DNA of 64,000 nt from Myxocyprinus asiaticus. Taxonomy: Eukaryota > Chordata > Actinopteri > Cypriniformes > Catostomidae. The stretch lies in assembly GCF_019703515.2 (NCBI RefSeq), contig NC_059348.1:23298156-23362155 (forward strand). The letters run 5' to 3'. The stretch's first letter is position 1. Each line of letters starts with the position of its first letter. The position numbers and the translations under genes are program-made. Positions 38,421 through 50,730 of this stretch are shown here, piece by piece. The notes below the pieces were generated by a model. It did not search any database, was not told the DNA's origin, and saw nothing but the letters and a program-made list of their open reading frames with translations.

Positions 38421-39318
38421 CTGGGTAATGTAGTTCAGCCGTAGCATCGATTTTTATTTCTTTCGGCAAAACGCGTCAGCACAGAAATCGGTTGCGTTAC
38501 GAAATAAATCAGAGGAAGATGTGCTTTCCTTATTGAGGCTAAACAAAGTTCAGTTCTCTGTGAGCATTGTTCAAATTGTTTATTATTTATATACTAGTAC
38601 ATTCAATCCAGAAACAGTCAAGCTTGTAAAACAAAGTGAAAATGCGAGTAAATTAAAAACACACGTCGTTCTTTGACCCTTTTAAAAGGATTGGTTAATC
38701 CTATAAAGAATCATCTAAGTGAGGCGCTCAGACACCCCTCCCTCCAGAAAAATGGGATGGCCTAGTGCAGTCACAACCCTTCCATTCACTACTATGGGAG
38801 AGAGAACACGTTCTAACATTTCTGAGGCGTCTGTGTGAATATTTCGTGCATGTGTCATTTAATTTTTCCAAAGGCCAAAAAACAAAATAAAATAACAACA
38901 ACAGTGCTGATCAACTGAAATCCCCTTGCTCTGTTGATATTAAGACTTGGCCTAACATGCCATCAACTACAACTTACAATTTTGTGGCATTAATCTTGGT
39001 TAATATCTTCAGTATTAATGAAGAGAGTAAACAAAATGTGTTTGTCACATTTCAGCTAAGACCTCAAATCGGTCAAGTCAACTTGACCAAAGCCAGTTTA
39101 AAAGAACTTTTAATCAATGCAGCAGTCTTTCAGCATACTGCTGCAACAAGATACATGAGAAACAGAACTGATATGCATGTTGAATCCTTTACTGCGTAGC
39201 CTACTTATTGCTCAAATGCGCGGTCCTTGTAGTGTTCAATTCTAGATCAGATATGAGGAAAGAACAATTATCACAACATCTTCTGCAGTATCTGAATGTA
39301 AAAATGAACAAAGATCTT

Positions 39319-39324
39319 TTTATT
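39319..39324 (-). terminator. Candidate ppp1r7 polyadenylation signal (AATAAA)
   Basis: AATAAA on the minus strand about 510 bases past the ppp1r7 stop (39834-39836), and still 1 kb before the ubxn7 start. Choice among the weaker hexamers nearby is by position only. Confidence 0.3.
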
Positions 39325-39833
39325 ATCCCATATAGAAAGTAACAATCTCAACACCTGATGTAAATTACACAGGGCAAAAATATCTGATATTAAACAAACG
39401 CCCCTGTCTTGTATATAGGATGCTACTTGAATGGAGGAAGAGAGGAGGAATAGCTACAATGCAATCATTTTCAAACCAAAATGCTAAGGGTCACCATTCT
39501 GAACATTTTCCTAAGAGCAGATCTGAGATCCTTTCAAGTTGCCCCTAACATGGCCTCAGTCCTAAACTGAAAATAAATTAACAAGCATTCATTCTATAGC
39601 ATAGGTATAGTCTCTGTGTTTGAGTAAAAGGTGCCAGCACATGGAATGGCAACACAGGGAGTGTGTGATTCTTTTCTTTTTGTTAAAAAGTAAAATTAAA
39701 ATAAATAGGGCAGAAGGTGTTGAGGACGATGGTTCATGTGGAAAAGATGCCGGTGGTGGTGGTGTATTTATAATGTGCAGAGGATGGCTGGGTGAGGAAG
39801 AACACAATGGGTTTGGGAGGATGAAGAGGATGG

Positions 39834-42800
39834 TCAGAAACGGATGAAGGTGGCATCAATCTGCCTGACACTGGGCAGTGCCAGCATGATCTTGCGTCTG
39901 TATTGTGGGTCCTTCTGCAGGGGGTTTCTCTCCAGATAGACAGTCTCTAGACCTTTGGCATTCTTGAGTTCGTCCAAGTCTGCCCAGTTGTCAATCTGGT
40001 TGTCATTCATCTACGAGAGAGAGAAAAGCAGCAAGTACAACTTTCAATGCCTAGAAAAACTTTTTGTTGGGTTTCTAGCCATGTTTATGAAGAAGAAAAA
40101 CAAAGTTTATAACAAGTTTATAATAAGCTAACTGCTGTCCCATAAATAATAACAGCATTACAAACTGATGCTTTAATAGTGGCTTTCACTTTTTGATACC
40201 AAGAACCCCCAAAATATGATGATCCCCTTGAGAGAAACCCCCTTCCTAAAATATAAAGGCAGCTATGTATGTTCATGTACATAGATCCATTTACAGTGCT
40301 TGAGAAATAATAATAATAAAACAATATGGTGTTTTAAAAATTAAATGAGTGGCTTTAAAGGGATATTCCGAGTTCAACTCAAGTTAAGCTCAATCGACAG
40401 CATTTATGGCATAATGTTGATTACCACAAAAAATAATTTTGACCTGTCCCGCTTTTATAAAAAAAAAAAAAAACTCAAATCTGGGTTCCAGAGAGGTACT
40501 TACAATGGAAGTGAATGGGGGCCAATTTTGGAATGTTAAAATACTCACTGTTTCAAGGTATAGCCACAAGACATAAACAATATGAGTGTAAACATGATTT
40601 TAGTGTGATAAAATCACTTACTAATCTTTTCTGTGTAAAGTTATAGCCAATTTTACAGCTTCGTTACCATGATGATGTAATGTCAACAAACTCTAAAATG
40701 ACAATTTAAACAACTTCACTGCTCAAATAATATCAGTTTTAACAGAAGAATTAATGCAAGTGCTTTTACAAAATTATATGCTTCAAATTTCTGCTTTTAA
40801 ACCCTCCAAAAATTGGCCCCATTCACTTCCATTGTAAATGACTCACAGTAACCTCAATTTTTGCTTTTTTTCAAAATAATTTTTGTGGTAATCAACATTA
40901 TGCCACAATTCCTGCTGATTTAACTTGTATTGAACCCGGAACATTCCTTTAAATAATAACAAATTAATTGTTGTATTAAAGCCAAATGAAATTCTTAAAA
41001 TAATCTGGAAAATATAAACGTTTTCTACCCACTATTAGAATAATTGTACAAACATTTTCAATTCATTCGTAGTCTTTAGAAAACAGAATGAAACAGTAAA
41101 TATTTATTACACCTTTTTTTTTTTTTTAAACCCCCTAGCACCCCATTGCTGGTTTCTGGACCACAATTTGAAAACCCCTGCTTTAAATGACAATTACAGA
41201 TTTACATCCAGTATGCGATGCATAAAATGGTAAAAATTGTACACCAGCATTCTTTTTTACAGCTTACCCAAAATTCCTTTAAATCAGTCAAGTGGCTGAT
41301 ATTTTCAATCTTTTTTATCCTGTTTGCAGCAATGTCCAAAGTGGTCAGCTTTTTCTGGAAGAAAAAAATAAATAAAAAACGCACATAAAGGAAACAGGAT
41401 AAAAGACCTGGATATTCTACTACCAAAATATTCTGGGATAAAAATAAAACCACAGCCAGACATGAAAGGTTTGAACACACAGAAATTCCCTACAGGGTAA
41501 AGGTGCAGTGGAGCATCAGAGAATTTCAGAAAAGCTGGAGAAATGGGGAAAATTAAACATGAAAGTACTAGACAGTTTTATATGTGTAACTTATTTGTCA
41601 GAGCATCTTCTGGATAAATTTAGGACCGTCACCAGAAGAAATAGATTGATGTAAGGACTTACATTGTTCTCCAGTCCCTCTATGACTTCAATGCCATTAT
41701 GACTCAAGTAGAGCTCACGCAGGTTCAAAAGATTCTGGAGTCCCTCCAACTTTGTGATCCGGTTACTCTGTCAGGCAGGAACAAATGTTAACATTGAGGA
41801 AAAGTGTGCAAGGTGCATTTGGCAAAAAATAAAAATCTCAGTCTTTTTAGCACAAGGGTACCTGGATACTGAGAACGGTCAGATTGTGCAGTCCATCAAG
41901 GTTCTGTAGCTGAGTGATTTTGTTTGTGCCAAGGAACAAACTATCCAAAGAAGCAAGAGAATCCAGATTCTCAATAACCTAAAACAGTAATTACAATCAT
42001 AAAATTCAAGCTTGGCAAGACTTCCACTGTATGCAGGGTGCCATGTTATGGAGAAAGGCTTATTCAAACCAAATTCGTGACAAATTTGCGAGACAAACTG
42101 CCGACGAAAGGACTATTTACACAGAGACCGAAACAAATAAAATGACAAACTATTTCATCCCTGTACAGTAAGCAGCGCTGTTTTACAAACATTTATTCTG
42201 GTGCATGGATATTTAAGCATTCAGCTGTCAATGCATGAGATAAATAATATATTTAACGCTGTTAAGGCATTCATTTATCTTATTTAGCATAACCGTTTCA
42301 TTATGTTCTTTTAATGTTTTTGAAGGATTTTGAGGAATACAGAATCTGTGTTTTATTTATACGAGTGAGATGAGTAAAGAACACTGTTGCATACGTCCTG
42401 TGTCTTCTGTGGCATGTATTTTGCTACGAGTATATTCCAAACGAACTCCCGAACCCAGCTTATTTTTTTAATGCATGGATAACATAACACAAGGTACAGT
42501 TATATAAATACATGCAAAATGATGTCCATTAATTAAAACAAGCATAATGTAAAATATGATGCATAACATTAAAAATAATATAATAAGTCTTTTTCTTGTT
42601 TTTTTTAAATTATTGCATATTTGTATTGAATTCAGGGTTTCTTGTGCATTCTAAGAAAAAGAGCACAACAGGAATACTTTGTGTTATTTCATCCTTGCAA
42701 TAAAATAGTAGTGAAGTTCAGCAATTCGTTTGTCTACACTCATAGTAAAGTATTGCATGTAAAGTCTTTTTATGTGATAATTTACTACAAGCTTTGTCCA

Positions 42801-42856
42801 AATGAATTGCCGAACCTCACTGCTATTTTTAATGCCTGGATACTATAACAGGCACA

Positions 42857-42927
<71 letters not shown>

Positions 42928-45900
42928 TTTTTTCTCTCTCATTAAGACTACAAAACAGGTATTTTATATGAGATATCAGCACATAAATATTCTAAAAATA
43001 AAAGATTGTGTTTACAGCTTCTATATTATTTATTTATTGCATATTTGCATTGAATTTAGAGTTTGTGTGTGTAATGAGTAAAAGATCATTGCACCTGTGT
43101 TTGCCTGTTGATTAGTGCCACAAACATGCATTTTTTTTTTTTGCATGTTTGCATTTTGTGAAGCAGCAGCAACTCTGGAAAAATGTCAAAAAGCTCTTCA
43201 CATTGGTCAGTCAGTTTTCTTAGTCTGAAGGGACGATTTGTCAGACCCAGTGTGAATAGCGCCATGGGAATCCATTGTTCCTAGTCAAAAGCTTGTTCGT
43301 AACAATCATTCGCACCAAAAATTTGGTCTTGGTGTGAACAGGCCTTAAGAAATGTAGAATATGATTGGACCGTTAAAGCCTTACCCTGATGCGGTTAGAG
43401 CCCAGCTCAAGCATCTGGAGGCCAGTCAGGAGATCCAGATTGGCAATGCCTGTGATTTTATTATGAAGCAGGAAGAGCTTCTTGAGTTTTGTTATACACT
43501 CCAATCCCTCAATCTTCCTCAAAATGTTGAATGACACATCTAGCTGCCTGTAAGTCAACAAGTGAAAATTAACTGTAATTCTTCAAATTCATAAGGAGAT
43601 AGAAATATAAAGGCTGTTGAGTAATTATAATATAATTTATATATTATAATTGCATAATAACTGTAATCAATAATATTTTAGTTAACAGAGTACACTGATA
43701 AATAAGTCTGACTTACTCGAGCTCTGTTAGGGCCTGAAGATTCTCCAGTTTGCGGATCTGGTTGTCATAAAGGTCGAGTTCCCTCAATGAGCCAAGGCTT
43801 TCCAGGTTCTCGATGCGTTTGATGAGGTTTTGTCTGAGAGAAATTGTCTGAAGGAAGAGAAAAAAAAAGAAAAAGAAAATGACTTACAGTATCATTTATG
43901 CTATTACAAATCTGCAATAAGTAACTTGAATGCAAATCTTTCTCCATTATTATGAAATATGCTAGATTCACTCTCTGACAGAGCAGTAGATTGAGGATAA
44001 AGCTGACACCACACTAGCAGACTCCAAAAAACTCGATTTTGGCCGAGCGTGTCACACATGTAGACTGTTTTGTTGAGATCTCACTCTCTTCAGGTTGAGG
44101 TACACCAACTCACTGCAACCATCTCTCTCTGATTCCCTATAACATGGAGCTTGTTGAAATAACAACAGTAGTACCACGTGAGCTTAAACAATTGTAATAG
44201 AGTGATTTAGGGTGTTTTCAGACCTGTAGCTTGCTTGATTTGTTCTGAAACAGGGGCTAAAAATAGTTCTTCATGGTTCAGTTCACTTTCACAAAGTAAT
44301 ATTTCAAAACGGACCAAAACTGTCGTTGTGGTTATTTTATCCGTCATTAGTTGATTTTGCATTATTTGTGCATTATAAAGTACCTGTGGTCACGGAGCAC
44401 TCTCTCTCTCTCGCACACTTGCACACTCACATACAAACATAAAGAATTCCTATTCTGTCACTATCCAAAAGAGATGCTTTTGTGACAATCGACCTGTATC
44501 TAATACAGCCACCAAAAAGCTTTATCTGCATTTTTATGATGAATTACAGTGACAGCTGACCTTCATATTTCTTCTCTGTCTGTTTTGGTCTGGATCTGAG
44601 ATCGATAGGCATGTTCCTATAACAACCGAACCAAGGGAGAAAATGCACCAGATTTCGAAACAAATGTTCCAAACAAGCCAGGTGTTAATATGCCCTTAGG
44701 ATGCGATTCATGGAGTAAATTTACCTTGTGAAAGTGTGTGATTGTGAATTTATCCGCTCGAGGCTTGCCGAAGAACGCATATGTCCATATGCAGCTTTCA
44801 GTGAGTAAGATATTACGTTCAATAAATCAAACTGTTGTGGCTTCGCTTTCTCATTTTAGTGTAGGAAAAAAAAAAAAAAAAACAGGAAAAACGCTTGGTG
44901 ACAGAATCACTTTGGATTACAATCAGCGTTTGTGATTATATGCAGCTGAGTGCAATCGTCAAAACGTTCAGATCAGCTTGACGTCAGTTCTTCAATAAAA
45001 GAAGCTCATTAGTCACTTGACGAGAACACAAGAACCCGCCTCAGTGACAGAATTATTTTTTCAAGCGGGCCTGATGTGATTTTTCAGTAATTGAAGCCAT
45101 TAACTCAGCAAGGAGTCCTGATGGTCAAATGATTAACGATCTCCCGCTGGCAGACGTTAATGCACGCTTCATCTCCTCACACCTAAAAATCACTGGAAAA
45201 ATTGGCTAGTGTGTTGCCAGCTTAACATGTGGGGTTGTTGTTTAATACTCTTACCTTTGCCTTCTTAAGAACCTCCAGACCCTCAATCTTCCCAATCCTA
45301 CAATGGACCAGATCCACATCCTAAATGAATAATTAAAACACAGTGAGAATAACCGCATGCATCTAACCTCACAACTAAAACTCATTCAACCCTAAAGTCA
45401 CCTCTTCATCTGGGTCTAAGGTTATGGTGTCCATATCAACTGGTGATTCCTCTGGTACTGAAAGAGGGAGCGAGAGAAGACGGTTATACATTTAGAGAAT
45501 AAATATGTTTTAATTTATTTGTTTCTTCACATTGCTTTGGAGGCAAATTAAATGTCTGCAGTGGTCTCACCAGTTGAAGGCGCTTGCAGGGAGTCAACCT
45601 CTCCATTGAAACTCTTCCTCTTGGTCTCATCATCACCGGATTCCTCAGACTCACCCCTCCTGTCAACTATAAATACATGATATTGATTAGGTAAGGACCT
45701 GTAGTACACATCTCAATGTGCTAACAAAATTAATCACCAACTTGCTTATAGAAAGCCATTAAACTCCTGATGCAATGACGCTGCTGATGCTTCTGTCTGG
45801 AGCAAATTATGGGAGATATGGGCGTATTTTCTCGTACTTTAATCTGAAAGCACGGTTTAAGCCTTCATTCATTACATGACCATAATGCTGTTGTTCGAGC

Positions 45901-46474
45901 CCATCTCACACACACACACACACACACACTCCACCAGCACAAACATGCTAACAAACTGATCCAGCAGTTGAAAACAAACGGAATCATCAGGAAAAACTCG
46001 ATCTGACACGTCTGATCGTTCACATTCATGCGCTCTTATAATTAATCCACCTGAACTGGTGAGATTTTGACAGGTAAAGTGAGTTTGTGAGCTACATTAG
46101 CTAACCAGCAAGATGTGTTGGCATTGACGCCCTGCACATTACTGTACACACTGTTAAAGAGATACCAGCACTTATACACTCTCAAGAGACATAAAATAAA
46201 GGCAGCTTTCAGGCCATTTTATAAATGTAATCCGTTAGAATAGCTTCATTTGGATATTTAACGTTAACACACAAATTACAGTCTAAATGAATGGTAAGAG
46301 GAAACTAAAATGTTAACAGCAACTCAAATATAAAACCCCAGCTTGTAGGTAAAGGCTGAGAGCATAAAGACTAATCGGTGTTTTAATGCGCATTCATAGA
46401 CTCTAAATTATTAAAAATAGACAAGTGTGCCCACCTTCCATCTCTTGAGGTTCTCCGACAGATAAAGTCGCCAT
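39834..46474 (-). CDS. ppp1r7: Protein phosphatase 1 regulatory subunit 7 (SDS22), 10 coding exons, 345 aa
   Basis: Leucine-rich-repeat subunit that binds the PP1 catalytic subunit and controls its maturation and mitotic activity. Coding exons (minus, 5' to 3'): 46435-46474, 45571-45666, 45402-45457, 45255-45320, 43717-43847, 43385-43547, 41862-41978, 41663-41767, 41268-41354, 39834-40010. The total of 1038 nt is open and all splice sites are GT-AG. Residues 1-64 are acidic and unstructured (ESEESGDDETKRK, LDPDEE). From about 70 to 305 run consecutive 22-residue SDS22-type LRRs (LRELDLYDNQIRKLENLQAL, LKKLFLLHNKITGIANLD, NLRELYLSHNGIEVIEGLE). The LRR cap is at the end (LERNPLQKDPQYRRKIMLAL ... 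DATFIRF). Length is near the human 360 aa. Start: ATG in AAAATGGCGAC. Introns hold several MITEs and a tandem duplication, without damage to the coding exons. Confidence 0.96.
40357..40955. mobile_element. Palindromic MITE-like element, family 2 (ppp1r7 intron 9)
   Basis: Left arm AAAGGGATATTCCGAGTTCA ... GGCATAATGTTGATTACCAC; right arm GTGGTAATCAACATTATGCC ... TGAACCCGGAACATTCCTTT. The two halves are near-perfect inversions around a centre near 40690. The long hairpin has no coding capacity. Same family as 53577-54176. Confidence 0.75.
42347..43090. repeat. Diverged tandem duplication, unit about 362 bp (ppp1r7 intron 6)
   Basis: Landmarks repeat in the same order and orientation. CCGAACCCAGCTTATTTTTTTAATGCATGGATA (as two adjacent pieces, near 42448-42480) pairs with CCGAACCTCACTGC / ATTTTTAATGCCTGGATA near 42810-42841, offset about 362. 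ATTGCATATTTGTATTGAAT (42612) pairs with ATTGCATATTTGCATTGAAT (43036), offset 424. The extra ~62 bases in the second unit equal the TA expansion at 42861-42922. Confidence 0.6.
42861..42922. repeat. (TA)31 microsatellite inside the second tandem unit
   Basis: Sixty-two bases of pure TA. The corresponding place in the first tandem unit (about 42500) has only a short TTATATAAATA. Confidence 0.95.
43999..45222. mobile_element. Non-autonomous DNA transposon with ~19-bp inverted ends (ppp1r7 intron 4)
   Basis: The left end, AAGCTGACACCACACTAGC, is mirrored by GCTAGTGTGTTGCCAGCTT (17 of 19 positions pair). There is no transposase frame inside. Another MITE is nested in it (44208-44699). Exon-free, length 1.2 kb. 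Confidence 0.5.
44208..44699. mobile_element. Nested MITE
   Basis: Begins TAGGGTGTTTTCAGACCTG and ends CAGGTGTTAATATGCCCTTA, an imperfect inverted pair. Interior repeats include CTTGCTTGATTTGTTC / GTTCCAAACAAGCC. It lies wholly inside 43999-45222. Confidence 0.5.
45907..45929. repeat. Short (CA)n microsatellite
   Basis: About 11 CA dinucleotides in ppp1r7 intron 1. Confidence 0.9.
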
Positions 46475-46530
46475 TTTCCACTAGACCCGCCCAGTTCACT
46501 GGATGATTGACGCCGGCACCTACCAATAGG
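46475..46530 (-). promoter_or_regulatory. TATA-less promoter of ppp1r7
   Basis: Directly upstream of the ppp1r7 ATG the minus strand has a GC box (GGGCGGG, about 46486-46492) and an inverted CCAAT box (CCAAT on the plus strand at 46523-46527). The initiation codon lies in AAAATGGCGAC, matching the YY1 consensus as at ubxn7. The leader must be very short. Sites are read from sequence; factor assignment is inference. Confidence 0.5.
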
Positions 46531-46863
46531 GAAATTGAACTTTTCTCTAGGCACATGATTAAACTTTTAAGTACGTAAACATTAGTTTTGCCTCCATGTC
46601 TTTTTACTTATTTTGTTATCTCATAAAATCCTGTAATTCAGGTTCAGCTTCAGCCTATTGCAGGCCAAGGACCCCCTTTTATACGTTATATAAATGTGAG
46701 TGATGTATTTTAAGCCTGGCCTATTATAACATTTTAATGCATTTACAAACTTTGTTATAATGCTTACACTGAAAAGCCATTAAAATAACCATTATTGCTG
46801 TACAGAATCAAATACTTGCACAATGTGGGAGAATACTGGAACATTTGACAACTTTAGCTTTGG

Positions 46864-47232
46864 TTGAAGCACTCAGTAATTTTTTGTTTTGCCATCTTGG
46901 ACTTACATTGGCATCTATAGGCATGGATGCAGCATCTTTCATACACAATAGTTTTCAGTTACTTATATCACTGAAGAAATTTACATTAATTCAAATGATA
47001 AATTTAGTGTCCAATAACAGGGTGGTTACTGAAGTGAGTAGTGATCCAAACATGGCCGCCCACATGAGGAGACCTTCTCCATGTAGATTAAATCAGCTTT
47101 TATAAGGTTAGTGATATAACTGGATTCTTCCATCTCATGTTGATCATGATTTTATACATACATTTCAAAATTACAATTCATTTCTTCAGGGGTAAAACTT
47201 TTTAATGAGGAAAAAATTACTTAGCGCACCTT
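46864..47232 (+). mobile_element. Non-autonomous DNA element, family 3 (copy B)
   Basis: Starts GAAGCACTCAGTAATTTTTTG and ends TTACTTAGCGCACCTT, an inverted pair. The body matches 22206-22620 in reverse. It lies between the gk5 3' end and the ppp1r7 promoter. Confidence 0.6.
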
Positions 47233-47909
47233 AACTAAATATTGTACTTCTGTTTACCTCATATTATATTTCCCCCCCACAAAAATGAGCTTGAGATCAA
47301 ACAATAATTTATGGACCCCCCCATTTGAAATTATGATTGTTGGGGGATAGTTGTAGGGCATACTTATTTTTTTCCTTCTCTTCTATTTTGTTACCCTTTG
47401 CACTGTGAATGCATTTCATTTTCTCTATGCTAAATTAATGCCTTGGCACTGGCAGTACAAACATTAAATTATTTATTTGCATGACAAAACACGCAAGATG
47501 GCACTGAAAAGGCATATTTAAAATTGAAATGACTAGTTTCACATATTGACATGAAATATGGCACGTTAATGGTTCTTTAACAGTCTATTATCATGTAAGC
47601 CTGTTCTTTTTGTAAGATCATGATAACATTCTAGTGTGTTTATATTTTCAGTCATTTATTTACATTGGTTTAATGCATGATATCAATAGTCACTGACAGG
47701 AAACTGTCAGAGAGGAAACTGTTTTGTGTATAAGCAAGTATAGCAGGTTTGATTTTTTGGATCACAGAAACAACATTAAAAACATTAGGAAATGTAGTCC
47801 TTCAGATATCAAGTTGTCCATGTTTTGCAGCATTCTACAGTAGTTTTGTGTTAAGAGGTACATTTGATATTAACAAAACATATAACCTACACAATGTCAA
47901 GACTACATA

Positions 47910-49420
47910 CAGTTGAAGTCAGAAGTTTAAATACACTTAGTTCGAAGTCATTAAAACTCATTTTTTAACCACTCCACAGATTTAATATTAGCAAACTATA
48001 GTTTTGGCAAGTCATTTAGGACATCTACTTTGTGCATGACACAAGTAATTTTTACAACAATTGCTTACAGACAGATTGTTTCACTTTTAATTGACTATAT
48101 CACAACTCCAGTGGGTCAGAAATTTACAGACACTAAGTTAACTGTGCCTTTAAGCAGCTTGGAAAATTCCAGAAAATGTTGTCAAGCCTTTAGGCAATTA
48201 GCCAGTTATCTTCTGATAGGCTAATTAGAGTCAACTGGAGGTGTACCTGTGGATGTATTGTAAGGCCTACCTTCAAACTCTGTGCCTCTTTGCTTGACAT
48301 CATGGGAAAATCAAAAGAAATCAGCCAAGACCGCAGAAAAAAAAAATTGTGGACCTCCACAAATCTGGTTCAACCTTGGGAGCAATTTCCAAACACCTGA
48401 ATGTGCCACGTTCGCAAGTATAAACACCATGGGACCATGCAGCCATCATACCGCTCAGGAAGGAGACACATTCTGTCTCCCAGAGATGAACATAGTTTGG
48501 TGCGAAAAGTGCATATCAATCCCAGAACAACAGCAAAGGACTTTGTGAAGATGCTGGAGGAAACGGGAAGACAAGTATCTATATCCACAGTAAAATGAGT
48601 CCTATATCGACATAACCTGAAAGGTTGCTCGGCAAGGAAGAAGCCACTGCTCCAAAACTGCCATAAAAAGCCAGACTACAGCTTGCAAGTGCACATGGGG
48701 ACAAAGATATTACATTTTTAGAAATTCCCTCTGGTCTGATGAAACAAAAATGGAACTGTTTGGCCATAATGACCATCATTATGTTTGGAGGAGAAAGGGT
48801 GAGGCTTGCAAGCTGAAGAACACCATTCCAACTGTGTAGCATGGGGGTGGCAGCATCATGATGTGGGGGTGTTTTGCTGCAGTTCACTTCACAAAATAGA
48901 TGGCATCATGAGGAAGGAAAATTGTGTGGATATATTGAAGCAACATCTCAAGACATCAGCCAGGAAGTTAAAGCTCAGTTGCAAATGGGTCTTCCAAATG
49001 GACAATGACCCCAAGCATACCTCCAAAGTTGTGGAAAATGGCTTAAGGACAACAAAGTCAAGGTATTGCAGTGGCCATCACAAAGCCCTGACCTCAATCC
49101 GATAGAAAATTTGTGGGCAGAATTGAAAAAGCATGTGTGAGCAAGGAGGCCTACAAACCTGACTCAGTTACACCAGTTCTGTCTGGAGGAATGGGCCAAA
49201 TTTCCAGTAACTTATTGTGAGAAGCTTGTGGAAGGCTACCCAAAACATTTGACCCAAGTTAAACAATTTAAAGGCAATGATACCAAATACTAACAAAGTG
49301 TATGTAAATGTCTGACCCACTGGGAATGTGATGAAAGAAATAAAAGCTGAAATATATCACTCTCTCTACTATTTTTCTGACATTTCACATTCTTAAAATA
49401 AAGTAGAGATCCTAACTTAT
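47910..49420 (+). pseudogene. Decayed Sleeping Beauty-group Tc1 transposon
   Basis: The left end has the IR/DR layout of the salmonid-type Sleeping Beauty group. An outer direct repeat, CAGTTGAAGTCAGAAGTTTA, starts at 47910 after TA. An inner one, CCAGTGGGTCAGAAATTTAC, lies about 200 bases in. The mirrored inner repeat (GTATGTAAATGTCTGACCC) is near 49301. The right outer repeat is unrecognisable. Transposase remains span 48302-49292, starting MGKSKEISQDRRKK, with several frameshifts and stops. Recognisable pieces are [54 protein letters not shown] (second catalytic Asp) and [16 protein letters not shown]. Inactive. Confidence 0.85.
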
Positions 49421-49728
49421 GGACTAATTGATGGACAATAAGTGTGAACTCTTTAGTGCATGACAGCTTGAATAAAAATAAAAAAAAAGTCAGAAAGAGA
49501 AGTTTCACTAACATTTATGTAAACAACACTGATCACAATTACAATATTCCTCTAGGGTGAGATGATGTCCTGTGAGAGATGAGTAACCGAGGTTCCTCAG
49601 TGAGTGCAAAACAAGGATCTCTTGTACAAGCCTCCCGATAAGGCACATAGCGAGTTAAATGAAAACAATTATTTGTTCAACAATACCATTTTAAAAACAC
49701 AGTAGTTAGATAAGGGCACGGTGATTGA

Positions 49729-50365
49729 TTTTAAAGGAATGGTTCCCCCAAAAATGATAATTCTCTAATTACATGCCCTTATGTCATCTTTCTTCTGCGG
49801 AACACAAACGAAGATATTTTTAATGGAGCTATGATGTCTGTTTGTCCACACAATGCAAGTGAATGGTAACCAAACTTTCAAGCTATAAAAAGGATATAAA
49901 GGCAGCATAAAAGTAGTCCATATGCCTCCACTGGTTTAATAATTTTTTTCTGAAGCGATCCAATCGGTTTTGGGTCAGAACAGACCAAAATATTTCTCCT
50001 TTTACACTATAAATCTTGACATCAGCAGTCCTCTTGGCACAATCATGATTTCAAGATCGATTATACTTCATAACGCTTCACAAGCTAGAGTTGTTTCATT
50101 TTGGTCTGTTCTCACCCAAAACTGATTGGATCACTTCAGATAAAAATTAAACCATGTTTTATGGATTACTTTTATGCCACCTTTGTGCTTTTTGGAGATT
50201 CAAAGTTTTGGTCACCATTCACTTGCATTGTATGGACAAAAAGACATTGTATTTCCAACAAAATATATATTTTTTGTGTTACACAGAAGAAAGTTATACA
50301 AGTTTGATACAGCATAAGGGTGAGTAAATGAGTGAATTATCATTTTTGGTTGAACTATCCCTTTA
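49729..50365. mobile_element. Palindromic MITE-like element, family 1
   Basis: Begins TTAAAGGAATGGTTCCCCCA and ends TTGGTTGAACTATCCCTTTAA. This copy keeps the central block (TGACATCAGCAGTC, ATCATGATTTCAAGATCGAT) also found as fragments at 981-1140 and 4382-4575. It lies just 3' of gk5, within or near its 3' untranslated region. Confidence 0.7.
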
Positions 50366-50730
50366 ATTGCCTAATTGACTGAATCAGCAAATGGCAAATA
50401 AAAAAAATACTACACCTACCTTTTGTTCTGAAGTAGGAATCATAATGCAGCCCGCCACCTAGTCATAATAATACCACTAGATTCACAACTTGACCTGGAT
50501 TTGCAAGAACAAGTTGTAAATCTCTAAAACACATTGTGATCAGGCAAAACTAATAATCCATGACTAACTCTTGATGTGCGAGTTTCCAAAATGAGCTCCA
50601 GCTTGGAAATACACGCTGTTCAAGTGTTCTTCTCAGTTAGAAACTTGCTACTCTAAGAATCGCCCCACAACTGTTCACAAGCACAGGGAGTTATTGTCTT
50701 CTACAGAGCAATGGCTTGTATTCTAGCTAA

